Source: Paractinoplanes pyxinae (GTDB lineage: Bacteria; Actinomycetota; Actinomycetes; Mycobacteriales; Micromonosporaceae). Taken from it: a stretch of 64,000 bases of DNA. The notes under the pieces are model-generated. The model made no database searches and had not been told where the DNA came from. It saw only the letters and a list, made by a program, of their open reading frames with translations. The position numbers and the translations under genes are program-made. The stretch is taken from NCBI RefSeq assembly GCF_026626335.1, contig NZ_JAPNTZ010000004.1:124001-188000 (forward strand), read 5' to 3'. Within the stretch, counting starts at the first letter, position 1. Each line of letters opens with the position of its first letter. Positions 46,908 through 56,811 of the stretch are shown here, in pieces.

Positions 46908-48368
46908 TCAGGCGATGACCGAAGGCGTACGCCAGGAAGGGATCGTCGCCCGGTCGAGGTCGTGGCGGACCGAGGCGATGCGGCGGACGGCCTCGGTGAG
47001 CTGGTCGGACGGCAGGGCGAAGGGCAGGCGCAGGTAGCGCTCGAGGGTGCCGTCCAGACCGAAGCGGGGGCCGGGAGCCAGCCGTACGCCCACGTCCTCG
47101 GCCGCCCTCGCCAGCGCGCTCGAGATGGGGCCGTCGAGTTCGGCCCAGATCGTCGCCCCGCCCGGCGGCAGCACGAAACGCCACTCGGGCAGCAGTTCGA
47201 TCACCGCCGCGGCCAGCACATCGCGTTGCTGCCGGAGTTCGGCCCGGCGGTCGCTGAGGATCTTGGGCGCGTGTTCCAGCAGCCGCACGGCGACGAGCTG
47301 CTCGAGCACCGGGCTGGCCATGTCGACCCCGACCCGGATGGCCGCCAGGCGCTGCACCAGCGGGGCCGAGGCGCGCACCCAGCCGATCCGCAGGCCGCCC
47401 CAGTAGCCCTTGCTCAGGCCGCCGATCGACACCACCCGCGAGTGCCGGTCGAACACGGCCACCGGCGGCGGCATCCCGTCCCCGTCCAGCTGCAGGTCGA
47501 CCCAGGACTCGTCGACGACCAGGTCGGTGCCGGTGCTGTGAGCCGTGGCGACCATGCGCTCGCGCAGTTCGGCCGGCATCAGGTGCCCGGTCGGGTTGTG
47601 GAACTCGGGGATCACGTACGACAGCCGCGGCCGGGTCTGCCGCAGCGCCCCCAGCAGCATCTCGCCGTCCCAGCCGGTCGCCGTGTCCAGCCCGTGCGTG
47701 CTTATCCGGGCCCGGCGCGCGGACAGGGCGGCCAGCGCGTTCGGATAGGTCGGGGCTTCCACCAGTACGGGTGATCCGGGCGGCGCCAGCAGCCGGAGCA
47801 CGAGGTCGAGGGCCTGCTGAGTGCCGCCGGTGATCAGGATCTGCTCGGCCGAGGTGGCCACCCCGCGCGCCTGGTAGCCGGCCGCGACCGCCTCGCGCAG
47901 CTCGATCAGGCCGGTCGGGTGGTAGCCGGCGCTGCCCAGGTAGCGGGGCAGGTCGTCGGCGGCGGCGCGGGCGGCCGGCACCAGCTCGGGCGGGGCGGCG
48001 GAGGCGGCCACCCCGAGGTCGATCACGTTGCGGTCGTCGTCGGGCGTCCACAGGCCGGAGGTGGCGACGCGGTGGCCGTTGGGCAGCGTGGTCCAGCTGC
48101 CGGCGCCGCGGCGGCTGGTCAGGTGGCCGGTCTCGCGCAGGGTGCGGTACGCCGCGCTGACGGTCGTGCGGCTCACGGCGAGGGCCTCGGCCAGCTCCCG
48201 CTCGGCCGGAAGACGTACGCCCAAAGGAAGCCGGCCGTCAGACAGCAGGCCCCGTACGGCGGCCGCGAGCGCGGCGTAGTCGGGGCTGCGGTGACGACCC
48301 GGAAGCGAATGCCACTGACCGAGCAGCCGGGCCAATTGGCCCCCGCGTATCGTCGTCGTCACATCCAC
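46908..48368 (-). CDS. MocR-type regulator YczR (GntR + aminotransferase fold)
   Basis: This 486-residue chimera has an N-terminal GntR winged helix (LRGTVRG-like region, RLPLGVRLPAERELAEALAV) and a C-terminal class I aminotransferase-like domain with the PLP lysine in GGLSKGYWGGLRIGW. It is divergent from a YczE-type membrane protein, the arrangement that defines the YczR subgroup. Three AATTGGC words lie in and near the shared promoter region. The GTG start at 48368 is the most upstream plausible one. Confidence 0.9.
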   Translation of the reverse strand: MDVTTTIRGGQLARLLGQWHSLPGRHRSPDYAALAAAVRGLLSDGRLPLGVRLPAERELAEALAVSRTTVSAAYRTLRETGHLTSRRGAGSWTTLPNGHRVATSGLWTPDDDRNVIDLGVAASAAPPELVPAARAAADDLPRYLGSAGYHPTGLIELREAVAAGYQARGVATSAEQILITGGTQQALDLVLRLLAPPGSPVLVEAPTYPNALAALSARRARISTHGLDTATGWDGEMLLGALRQTRPRLSYVIPEFHNPTGHLMPAELRERMVATAHSTGTDLVVDESWVDLQLDGDGMPPPVAVFDRHSRVVSIGGLSKGYWGGLRIGWVRASAPLVQRLAAIRVGVDMASPVLEQLVAVRLLEHAPKILSDRRAELRQQRDVLAAAVIELLPEWRFVLPPGGATIWAELDGPISSALARAAEDVGVRLAPGPRFGLDGTLERYLRLPFALPSDQLTEAVRRIASVRHDLDRATIPSWRTPSVIA

Positions 48369-48405
48369 CTCCGGCGAATTGGCTCTTCAGCTTCGCACAA
48401 TTGGC
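48329..48405. promoter_or_regulatory. AATTGGC repeat array, probable YczR operator
   Basis: AATTGGC occurs at 48334-48340 (inside the 14-bp palindrome GGGCCAATTGGCCC, 48329-48342), 48377-48383 and 48399-48405. Spacings of 43 and 22 bp are close to whole helical turns, all on one face. The last two are extended direct repeats (AATTGGC-TTCAG). MocR regulators usually bind such direct repeats. Confidence 0.7.
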
Positions 48406-48421
48406 CTTCAGAGTGGCATTC

Positions 48422-49084
48422 ATGGACCCCAGTGACAACAGAGATCGTCGTCTCGTCCGGCGCACCGTCCAGCTCTTCGCCGGGCTGGTGCTGTACGGCG
48501 TGAGCATGGCGTTCATGGTCGAGTCGGCGCTGGGCCTCAACCCGTGGGACGTGTTCCACCAGGGTCTGTCCAAGGTCACCGGGATCAGCTTCGGCCTGGT
48601 GGTGATCCTGCTCGGCATCCCGATCCTGCTGCTGTGGATCCCGCTGCGCCAGCGCCCGGGCTTCGGGACGCTGGCCAACATCGTCGTGGTCGGCTTCGCG
48701 GTCGACGCCGCCCTGAGCGTGCTGCCGGCGGGCGGGACGATCCCGGCCCGGATCGGCTATCTGGTCGGCGGCATTCTGCTGAACGGACTGGCCACGGGCC
48801 TGTACATCGGCAGCCGGTTCGGTCCCGGCCCGCGCGACGGGCTGATGACCGGGATCGTCGGGCGCTTCCCCCGGCTGTCCATCCGGCTGGTCCGCACCAC
48901 GATCGAGGTGCTGGTCCTGGGAGTGGGATTCCTGCTCGGCGGCACGGTCGGCATCGGCACCGTCGCGTACGCTCTGGCCATCGGCCCGCTCGTGCATCTG
49001 TTCCTGCCCTGGTGCACCGTGGGCGGCGCCGCGCGGCCCGGGCTCACGTTCACTCACGCCGCGCCCGCGTCCACAAAGGACTGA
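48422..49084 (+). CDS. YczE/YitT-like membrane protein
   Basis: This 220-residue protein has about five helices and the YczE hallmark GLNPWDVFHQGLSKVTGISFGLVVILLG near the N-terminus. It is divergent from the MocR regulator, the conserved yczR-yczE pairing. Its transported molecule is unknown; a link to vitamin B6 or amino acids is often suggested from the PLP-sensing partner. ATG 48422 is preceded by a weak AGAGTGG. A frame to TTG 48401 overlaps the operator. Confidence 0.88.
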   Translation: MDPSDNRDRRLVRRTVQLFAGLVLYGVSMAFMVESALGLNPWDVFHQGLSKVTGISFGLVVILLGIPILLLWIPLRQRPGFGTLANIVVVGFAVDAALSVLPAGGTIPARIGYLVGGILLNGLATGLYIGSRFGPGPRDGLMTGIVGRFPRLSIRLVRTTIEVLVLGVGFLLGGTVGIGTVAYALAIGPLVHLFLPWCTVGGAARPGLTFTHAAPASTKD

Positions 49085-49205
49085 GGGATTCGCCCGGCGA
49101 TCCGCCTACTGATTCGGTTTAGCACACAAGATCCTCGGTCACAGCTTTGTGATCATCACGACACATTCGCTTCCCGGGACCCCGGCGGCACGGCATCATT
49201 GCCGC

Positions 49206-49637
49206 ATGGGGGCTGGTGACTGGCAGTGGAACGACGCTTGGATCTTCGTGTCCGCGGTCATCGCCGAGCGCCTCGAGCGGGACAGGGCCCAGCACGCCGC
49301 CCTGCCCATGGTCGGGGCCAGCCTGGCCGACCTGCTCGCCGCGGCCGACTTCCTGCACCACAGCGTGCCCAGCCGGGCCGAACTCGAAGAGTCGGTGCGC
49401 CGCCTGGCCGGCGCGGGCCTGCTCCTCGTCGAGGACGACCTGGTCGAGGTGGCGCCGGCCGGTGAGCAGCTGTGGCGGGGGCGCCCGTTCAGCGGCCTCT
49501 CCTCGGCCGTCATGACGCTGCAGACCCAGCTCAACCGCGGCGCCGGCGAACCGGGCGACGCCGACTGGACCCTCGACGAGCAGACGTACGCCCTGGCCAT
49601 GCGCGAGTACCGCCACCGGCTGGCCGACGACCGTTGA
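49206..49637 (+). CDS. Small protein of unknown function, winged-helix-like
   Basis: This 143-residue protein begins MGAGDWQWNDAWIFVSAVIAERLE and contains a helical segment (LADLLAAADFLHHSVPSRAELEESVRRLAGAGLLLVEDDLVEVAPAG) that reads like a winged-helix/MarR-type domain. I do not recognise a family. A CATCAT box 6 nt before ATG 49206 may support a leaderless start; GTG 49149 is an alternative. It converges on the MFS gene with 22 nt between stops. Confidence 0.7.
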   Translation: MGAGDWQWNDAWIFVSAVIAERLERDRAQHAALPMVGASLADLLAAADFLHHSVPSRAELEESVRRLAGAGLLLVEDDLVEVAPAGEQLWRGRPFSGLSSAVMTLQTQLNRGAGEPGDADWTLDEQTYALAMREYRHRLADDR

Positions 49638-49659
49638 GCCGTCCCCGGCGGCATGCCGG

Positions 49660-50874
49660 TCAGGGGGTGATCGACTCGATGGGCTTCATGTCACGGATCG
49701 CCGGGGCGACGGAAGCGGTCAGCGCCGACACCGAGACGGTCGCCGCGAAGAGCGCGATGCTGATCGGTGCGCCCCAGGCCGTGACGAAGACGCCGGCCAG
49801 CAGCGGCGCCACGGTGGCGGCCGACATGGCGGCCAGGAAGATGACGCTCAGCACCCGGCCCTGCAGGTGGTCCGGAGTGATGGCGGCCTGATACCCGAAG
49901 AGCGCGGCGTTGCAGGCCGGCCCCACGAAGATGGCGAGCGCGATCGGGGCGGCCGCGGCCACGCTGGAGGTGAGGAAGGCGCTGACCGCCAGGAACAGCG
50001 TCGCCGCCCAGCACAAGCCGCGGATCAGCACGGCGAACGACAACCAGCGTTGCAGCGTGGGCGCGACCAGGGCGCCCATCAGCCCGCCCGCCCCGACGAT
50101 GGTCTCGGTCAGGCCGATCACCCCCGGCTGCACCTCATGCCGTTGCAACGTGACGATGATCGTGAACATCGAGCCGTACAGCGCGAGGTTCAGGGGTGCG
50201 GCGACGACCAGGACGGTCCGCAGGAACGGGTTGCGGAAGACGAAGCTCAACCCCTGCAGCAGGGCCGCGCGGTGCCCCGCGTGCTCGCGCGGCCGGTCCG
50301 CCTGCAACGGCTTGCGGATCAGGGCGATGCCGATGAGCGAGGCCAGATAGGACAGCGCGTTCCCCACGAAAGGCAGCGCCGGCGTGAGACCGAACAGGAC
50401 ACCGCCGAGCGGCGGCCCGGCCAGCGAGGTGCCGTAACTGCGGGCCTCGTTACGGGCCACGGCGGCGGGCAGTTGAGTGGCCGGCACGATGCTGCGCAGG
50501 GCCGCATGCTCCGTCGTATTGAAAAGTGACCCGCAGACGGCGTCGATCAGGGCCACCACGACGATCTCGGTCAGCCCCGCCCGCCCGGTGGCGACGGCCA
50601 GGGCCAGGGCCGCGAACGCCACCAGCCGGATGACGTCGCAGGTGAGCATGGCCCGGCGCCGGTTCAGCTGATCGGCCAGCACCCCCGACGGCAGCCGGCA
50701 GACAAGCTTGGCCACCTGCGCCGCCGTACCGACCGCGCCCGCCTTGACGGCCGAATCGGTCACGTCGAGAACCAAAAGCGGTATCGCCAGCGTGGCGATC
50801 GCCCCGCCCAGATCCGACAAACTCTGACTCGTCCACAGCAGAGTGAATTCACGATTGCGCCACAACGTGCTCAC
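49660..50874 (-). CDS. MFS efflux transporter
   Basis: This 404-residue protein has 12 predicted helices and the MFS motif A region (LPSGVLADQLNRRRAML, loop 2-3). The N-terminus MSTLWRNREFTLLWTSQSLSDLGGAIATLAIPLLVLDVTDS is typical of the EntS/macrolide-efflux (MFS_3) subgroup. The drug or siderophore substrate is unknown. GTG 50874 is chosen. No regulator is adjacent. Confidence 0.9.
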   Translation of the reverse strand: MSTLWRNREFTLLWTSQSLSDLGGAIATLAIPLLVLDVTDSAVKAGAVGTAAQVAKLVCRLPSGVLADQLNRRRAMLTCDVIRLVAFAALALAVATGRAGLTEIVVVALIDAVCGSLFNTTEHAALRSIVPATQLPAAVARNEARSYGTSLAGPPLGGVLFGLTPALPFVGNALSYLASLIGIALIRKPLQADRPREHAGHRAALLQGLSFVFRNPFLRTVLVVAAPLNLALYGSMFTIIVTLQRHEVQPGVIGLTETIVGAGGLMGALVAPTLQRWLSFAVLIRGLCWAATLFLAVSAFLTSSVAAAAPIALAIFVGPACNAALFGYQAAITPDHLQGRVLSVIFLAAMSAATVAPLLAGVFVTAWGAPISIALFAATVSVSALTASVAPAIRDMKPIESITP

Positions 50875-52120
50875 GGCGCCACCCCGGACCAGAACACGTT
50901 CCGCAATCTCATGGTCACGCCATGGAGGATATGTACTGCATCCGATGTCCGCCGACTTCAGGCATCAACGAACCTCGCTTCCCGCCCTGTTCCCCCACAC
51001 TTCGGGCCAGCATCGATGCCCTCCGGCCGGGCCTTGGCGAGGTTCACTGACTTTGTCCACAGGTCTGGCCGGCCGCTCGATGCGGGACGCCCTCGCCTGT
51101 GGACAACGCGGCCCTCGTTCTTCGATAGCGGCGTACCCTCAACGCCATCGCTCCAAGAAGGCTGCCGACGGTTTTTCGAGAGGCCGCCCACTAGTGCGGC
51201 GTTGCCGGTTCGGCTCACGCCAGTGCCGTCAGGCGGTGGCCCGGGCTTGGGCTCGGCGGGCGGCGCGTCGGCCTGCCGGTCGCTGCCACGGTTGAGCTTG
51301 CGACTTCGAGCGGGGCGGTGTTGCCGGTTGCGGGGCGACGCCTCAGAGCATGGCGAACGCCGTTTCGGAGGCGAGCCGCTGGTGATCTCCGCCGGTCGTG
51401 ACCAGCGGTTGCCCGGCGACGTCGTCGCGTTCGTCGGGACGCTGGGCCGTTTGTGGCTCGCCGGGCGGGGGCGATAGCGGTGACCGAGGGTCCGAGCAGG
51501 TCGGCGAGGTGGCTGATGTCGGTGCTGAGCTGCTGGCGGCGGCGGACCACTTAGCGCGCGGTCGCGGTCGCGGTGGCCGGGCCGCTCGCAAATTGCCGTG
51601 CGTCATTGCTCACTCGGGTGTGCGGTCGACGCTTTGGCGGCGTCAACGCGTTCGGCCCTGCTGCACGCGGAACGGGATCCGCGCCTCCCGGATCTCCTCG
51701 ACACCCGGACAATCCGCTTCGGCACCGCCAGCCGTGGTGGTTGCGTCGGGCTGCGCTGCGATCTGCCGGGTCGGATGAGCGGAGGGCTGGTTGAGGGCCG
51801 TGCTGCATCGTGCCGGGTCGGGCTGGTTGAGGCTGCGCGCGACTTGGGTGTTGGGCTTGGGCGCAACCACTCACGCACGTCGCCGTGGTGGGGTGAGCGT
51901 TTTGGACGCGCCAGCGGCCAGCTCGGCCCGCCGCGGTCCTCGGCGGGAGCGACGGTCTGTACCCACCACCCCGCTACGACATCCTGAATTTGACCTTGTG
52001 GTTCTGCTGGCGAAGCTCGGGAAGTCAGCCCGGGTGGAAGCCGCGATGCGAGGGGAAGATCGGCGTCCAGCTTTGCGTGCGCGGAACCATGCGCGAAGAG
52101 TGCGAGGCCAGGGGAAAGAC
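50875..52120. other. 1.2-kb region without a supportable gene
   Basis: Open frames of 70-190 codons exist on both strands, but none shows the G/C third-position bias, family similarity or ribosome sites of the neighbouring genes. Composition is somewhat more even than in flanking DNA. It contains an inverted pair of DnaA-box-like sequences (51053-51106). It may hold decayed genes, but I cannot name them. Confidence 0.6.
51053..51106. repeat. Inverted pair of TTGTCCACA DnaA-box-like sequences
   Basis: TTGTCCACAGG (51053-51063) and its exact complement CCTGTGGACAA (51096-51106) are separated by 32 bp. TTGTCCACA equals the DnaA-box consensus of GC-rich actinobacteria. The function here is unproven. 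Confidence 0.6.
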
Positions 52121-52157
52121 GATGCCCGGCCCCGGGAAGAAGCCGGAGCCGGGCATC
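52121..52157 (-). terminator. Terminator of the subtilase gene
   Basis: Arms GATGCCCGGC (52121-52130) and GCCGGGCATC (52148-52157) are perfect, with an inner CCGG/CCGG pairing. Read on the minus strand it is followed by GTCTTTCCCC. It lies 6 nt beyond the protease stop. Confidence 0.8.
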
Positions 52158-52163
52158 GAAGCG

Positions 52164-53312
<1,149 letters not shown>

Positions 53313-53402
53313 ACTGATCCTCTCCCGGAGCTCTTGAATTGACGTTTGTCACTTCAATACGGAGAGCCTAGGCGCGCCGGTCCTCGATCGCCGCCATACC
53401 GG

Positions 53403-53410
53403 TTGGGCCA
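53403..53410. promoter_or_regulatory. TTGGGCCA motif upstream of the MocR gene
   Basis: TTGGGCCA lies 19 nt before the MocR start and matches the core of the repeats upstream of the amino-acid permease (56081-56088). Probable autoregulatory site. Confidence 0.5.
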
Positions 53411-53429
53411 TAGTGCGGAGAATGACCTG

Positions 53430-54836
53430 GTGGACCTGATCATTCGGCTGGACGGGACGGACGGCAAGACCGCCGCCGTCTACCGGGCCCTGCGCGCGGC
53501 GATCGTCGACGGGCGGCTGCCGCCGGGCGAGCGGCTGCCCGCGACCCGCGCCCTGGCCACCGATCTGGGCGTGGCCCGGGGGAGTGTCGCCGCCGCCTAC
53601 GAGCGGTTGACCGCCGAGGGCTATCTGTCGTCGCGTGTCGGCGCCGGCACCTTTGTGGCCGCGGTTCCGCAGAAAAAGTCGCGCCGCCGGACGCCGACCG
53701 ATCCGCTGCGGCCGCGCGCCGACTGGGCCTGGCAGCCTCTGGAGACGAGCGGCGCCGTACGCCGTCCGCGCTTCGACTTCCGGACCGGCATCCCCGACGC
53801 CGGGCTTTTCCCGTTCGACTCGTGGCGGCGCCTGGTGACCGCCGAGTTGCGGTTGAGGGCCAACAATCCCGGTACGTACGGTGATCCGGCGGGCCACCCG
53901 GGCCTGCGTGAGGCGATAGCGCGTTACCTCGGCGTCTCCCGGGGTGTGCGGACGACCCCGGCCGACGTGGTGGTGACCAACGGCGCCCAGCACGCGTTCG
54001 ACCTGATCGCCCGGGTGCTCGTGAAACCCGGTGACATCGTGGCGGTCGAGGAGCCGGGCTATCCGCCGGCCCGCCGGATCCTGGCCGCGCTCGGCGCCCG
54101 CGTGACCTACGTGCCGGTCGACGACCAGGGGCTCGTGGTGGCCGGCCTGCCCGCGAACTGCCGTTTGGTCTACACGACCCCGTCGCATCAGTTCCCGCTC
54201 GGCCGCGCGATGAGCCTGGCCCGCCGCCGCGAGTTGCTGGAGTGGGCCCGCTGCCGGCCGGCCGCGATCGTGGAGGACGACTACGACAGCGAGTTCCGCT
54301 TCTCGGCGCGCCCGCTCGAGCCGCTGCACAGCCTGGACACGGCCGGGCGGGTGCTTTATGTGGGCACGTTCTCGAAGAGCATGCTGCCGGCCGTGCGTAC
54401 GGGGTTCGTGCTGGCGCCGCCCGGTCTGCGCGACGCCCTGATCGCGGCCCGCCAGCTCGGCGACGGCTACGGGCAGCCGGCCGTGCAGGCGGCACTGGCC
54501 CGTTTTCTCGACGAGGGGCTGCTCGCCCGGCATGTGCGGCGGGCCGGGAAGGCGTACGGGGAAAGGCACGCGGCGATTCTGAGATCTTTGGCGGAAATGT
54601 CCGAACTGGACGTTGTCCCGTCCGCGGCCGGCCTGCATGTCGCCGCGACGACCGGGGTCAACTCGACCGCGGTCGTCGCGGCGGCGGCGAAGCAGGGGCT
54701 GGCGCTCGACGATCTGCGGGCCTATTCCGACTCACCGACCAGGCAGGGCTTCGTGTTCGGGTTCGGCGCCACCGACCCGGCGTTGATCGACGAGGGGATG
54801 GCGCTCTTCGCCACCCTTCTGGCCCGCCACGCCTGA
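53430..54836 (+). CDS. MocR/PdxR-type regulator (GntR + aminotransferase fold)
   Basis: This 468-residue protein has a GntR helix-turn-helix (LRAAIVDGRLPPGERLPATRALATDLGVARGSVAAAYERL) followed by an aminotransferase-like domain with the PLP lysine in VGTFSKSMLPAVRTGFV. GTG 53430 (MDLIIRLDG) is chosen with GGAG 9 nt upstream; the frame to 53346 adds unlikely residues. It converges on an amino-acid permease and overlaps its 3' end by 115 bp. A shared TTGGGCCA motif suggests that it controls the permease. Confidence 0.9.
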   Translation: MDLIIRLDGTDGKTAAVYRALRAAIVDGRLPPGERLPATRALATDLGVARGSVAAAYERLTAEGYLSSRVGAGTFVAAVPQKKSRRRTPTDPLRPRADWAWQPLETSGAVRRPRFDFRTGIPDAGLFPFDSWRRLVTAELRLRANNPGTYGDPAGHPGLREAIARYLGVSRGVRTTPADVVVTNGAQHAFDLIARVLVKPGDIVAVEEPGYPPARRILAALGARVTYVPVDDQGLVVAGLPANCRLVYTTPSHQFPLGRAMSLARRRELLEWARCRPAAIVEDDYDSEFRFSARPLEPLHSLDTAGRVLYVGTFSKSMLPAVRTGFVLAPPGLRDALIAARQLGDGYGQPAVQAALARFLDEGLLARHVRRAGKAYGERHAAILRSLAEMSELDVVPSAAGLHVAATTGVNSTAVVAAAAKQGLALDDLRAYSDSPTRQGFVFGFGATDPALIDEGMALFATLLARHA

Positions 54837-56023
54837 TACGCCAGCGAGGCCGCGACAATCACGAGGCTGAGCAGTGCCGGCGCCCCGTTGAGCCAGAGCA
54901 GCCCGACCACCGACACCAGCCCGACCATGGCCACGACCCGCGAGCCGCCGCGCGGCAGCAGCCGCAGCGCCGCCGCCGTGCCGATCACGTAGACGAGCGT
55001 GAAGCACCCGGTGACCAGCAGCAGCATGGTGTGCAGGTCGATCGGCAGGGCGGCCGAGACCACGCTGCCCCCGAAGATCACGAGCAGGGCCTTGCGAGGT
55101 GTGCCGGCCAGCCGGGCCGGCAGCGCGCCGTCGCGGGCCAGTGCCGCCCCGAGCTGCGAGGCTCCGGCCAGGTACGCGTTGACCGCCCCGACGGTGAGCA
55201 GCACCGCCACCACGGCGGTGATCACCCGGACCGGGCCGCCGAAGCCGGACGCCAGCAGGTCGGCCAGCGGCGCCTTGCTGCCGCCGAGCGCCGGGCCCAG
55301 CACGAGCACGCTGACGGCGGCGACTGCGAGATAGAGGGCGCCGACCACCACGACGGCGATCGCGGTGGCCCGGGGCACGTCCCGGCGCGGGTTGCGGTAG
55401 GAGCCGGCCAGCGACGAGACCGCTTCCCACCCGGCGAACCCCCAGACCAGCACGGCCGACGCCGGACCGACGGCCGACCAGCCGTGCGGCGCGAACGGGG
55501 TCAGGTTGTCCCACCGGACGTGCGGCAGCGCGGCCACGACGGTGACCAGCAGCAGCGCGGCCAGCACGCCGGTCAGCACGAGCTGGACGCGCCCCGTGAC
55601 GCGCAGCCCGAACCAGTTCATGACGAAAACCGTGCCGACGATGGCCAGGAAGACCAGGAGCACCGTGGTGCGGCCCCCACCCACCACGTCGGCCACGTAC
55701 CCGCCGGCGAAGGCGGTCGCGGCCGGCGCCCCGAGCGGCACCGCGAAGAAGAAGCACCAGCCCACGGCCGCGCCCAGGCGCGGGCCGAAGGCCAGCCGGA
55801 CGTACGTGGACACGCCGCCGCCGTCCGGGTGCCGGGCCCCGAGCGCCGCGAACGTCCAGGCCAGCGGGGCCGACAGCACGATCAGGGCGATCCAGGCGAC
55901 CAGCGAGGCCGGGCCGGCGACCTCGGCCGCCAGCGCCGGCATCGAGATCACGCCGGTGCCGAGGACGGCGCCCACGCAGAGTGCGGCGCCCTGGGCGAGG
56001 GACAGTCCGGAGGTCTGAGCCAT
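54722..56023 (-). CDS. APC-superfamily amino-acid permease
   Basis: This 433-residue protein has ~12 helices. The N-terminus SLAQGAALCVGAVLGTGVISMPALAAEVAGPASLVAW holds the APC unwound-helix motif (GTGV), and PDGGGVSTYV and WGFAGWEAVSSLAG are further family blocks. Substrate unknown. ATG 56023 has TAATCT 7 nt upstream (leaderless type). The last ~38 codons are antisense to the MocR gene. Three ATTGG words in the promoter tie it to that regulator. Confidence 0.9.
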   Translation of the reverse strand: MAQTSGLSLAQGAALCVGAVLGTGVISMPALAAEVAGPASLVAWIALIVLSAPLAWTFAALGARHPDGGGVSTYVRLAFGPRLGAAVGWCFFFAVPLGAPAATAFAGGYVADVVGGGRTTVLLVFLAIVGTVFVMNWFGLRVTGRVQLVLTGVLAALLLVTVVAALPHVRWDNLTPFAPHGWSAVGPASAVLVWGFAGWEAVSSLAGSYRNPRRDVPRATAIAVVVVGALYLAVAAVSVLVLGPALGGSKAPLADLLASGFGGPVRVITAVVAVLLTVGAVNAYLAGASQLGAALARDGALPARLAGTPRKALLVIFGGSVVSAALPIDLHTMLLLVTGCFTLVYVIGTAAALRLLPRGGSRVVAMVGLVSVVGLLWLNGAPALLSLVIVAASLAYQAWRARRVAKSAIPSSINAGSVAPNPNTKPCLVGESE

Positions 56024-56030
56024 GGGGCCA

Positions 56031-56091
56031 AGATTAGGGGCCTATTGGCTCGCCGTTTGGTCCAATCAAGGCGCGATCAATTGGGCCAATC
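56031..56091 (-). promoter_or_regulatory. Permease promoter with MocR-type ATTGG/CCAAT repeats
   Basis: The -10 TAATCT (56031-56036) is 7 nt from the ATG. Upstream are ATTGG (56043), TTGGTCCAA (56057-56065) and TTGGGCCAA (56081-56089); the two palindromes have centres 24 bp apart. The same core occurs before the MocR gene. The array covers the -35 region. Confidence 0.7.
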
Positions 56092-56701
56092 ACAGACCCA
56101 GCTTAGCCTCGCGCAAGGCGTCGCCGACCACTGTCACACGGGCGTGAGCCTGGCGGCCGGTGAGGAACAACGCCAGTTCGCCCGGTGGGCCCTCGAGGGT
56201 GTTGTCCGGCTCGTCGCCGACGGTGAACGACCCGTACCCGGGGGAACTGACCGTGACCGCCAAGCCGGACCGGCGCAGGACCAGCTTGCCGGTGAGCCTG
56301 ACGTTGCGCCACAGCGCCGCCTCGAAGGCCGGATCGAGCGGACGCGGCTCCCAGTCCGGCTGGCCGCGCCGCGCGTCCTCGTGGTGCACGAAGAATTCGA
56401 TGGTGTTGGCCATCTCGTCCAGCAGAGGATTGCTCACGGGGCTCCACCAGGGCGGGGTCCGGACCTCGTGCACGATCTCGGCGTACGGGCGGGAAGCAGT
56501 TCGCGACCGCACGCGTTCCCCATGGTCGTGCAGCCGCGGGATCATCGCCCCGGCCGCCGCGTCGGGCCGGCGGTCCCGGACGACCAGATGAGCGGCGAGA
56601 TCGCGAGTGGTCCATCCCTCGCACAGCGTCGGCTGGTCCGGGCCGAGGCGAAGCAGCAGGTCGGCGAGCAGGCGGCGTTCGCGCTGAGCATAGGCGGTCA
56701 C
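56090..56701 (-). CDS. TIGR03085-type (DinB-like/mycothiol-dependent isomerase-like) protein
   Basis: This 203-residue protein has the helical-bundle pattern ERRLLADLLLRLGPDQPTLCEGWTTRDLAAHLVVRDRRPDA, with LCxGW and the His of AHLVV, and the FFVHHEDARR block, typical of TIGR03085 proteins related to the maleylpyruvate isomerase/DinB fold. Metal-binding is likely and function unknown. GTG 56701 lies 7 nt after TACGAT (56709-56714); GTG 56719 is an upstream alternative. The stop abuts the permease operator. Confidence 0.85.
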   Translation of the reverse strand: MTAYAQRERRLLADLLLRLGPDQPTLCEGWTTRDLAAHLVVRDRRPDAAAGAMIPRLHDHGERVRSRTASRPYAEIVHEVRTPPWWSPVSNPLLDEMANTIEFFVHHEDARRGQPDWEPRPLDPAFEAALWRNVRLTGKLVLRRSGLAVTVSSPGYGSFTVGDEPDNTLEGPPGELALFLTGRQAHARVTVVGDALREAKLGL

Positions 56702-56708
56702 AAACGTG

Positions 56709-56714
56709 ATCGTA
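56709..56714 (-). promoter_or_regulatory. Leaderless-type -10 box of the TIGR03085-type gene
   Basis: TACGAT on the minus strand lies 7 nt before GTG 56701, inside the 5' extension of the alternative start. Confidence 0.45.
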
Positions 56715-56811
56715 GACACATGTTACGAAGGTGAACGAGGCCGACCGGTTCGGCAGGATGGGTATGTAAGGCCGGAACCGCCGGCGAACACTTACCAGTC
56801 AGGTAGGAATT

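Noticed and set aside
51053..51106. Chromosomal origin or replication origin of an element
   Set aside because: Only two DnaA-like boxes are present, with no AT-rich unwinding region, dnaA/dnaN or rep gene nearby.
50875..52120. Decayed HNH/13E12-type endonuclease or transposase gene
   Set aside because: I tried all frames for HNH, DUF222 or transposase motifs and found none convincing.
54242..56734. An 830-codon plus-strand frame across the permease and TIGR03085-type genes
   Set aside because: It runs antisense to two well-supported genes and shows no family features.
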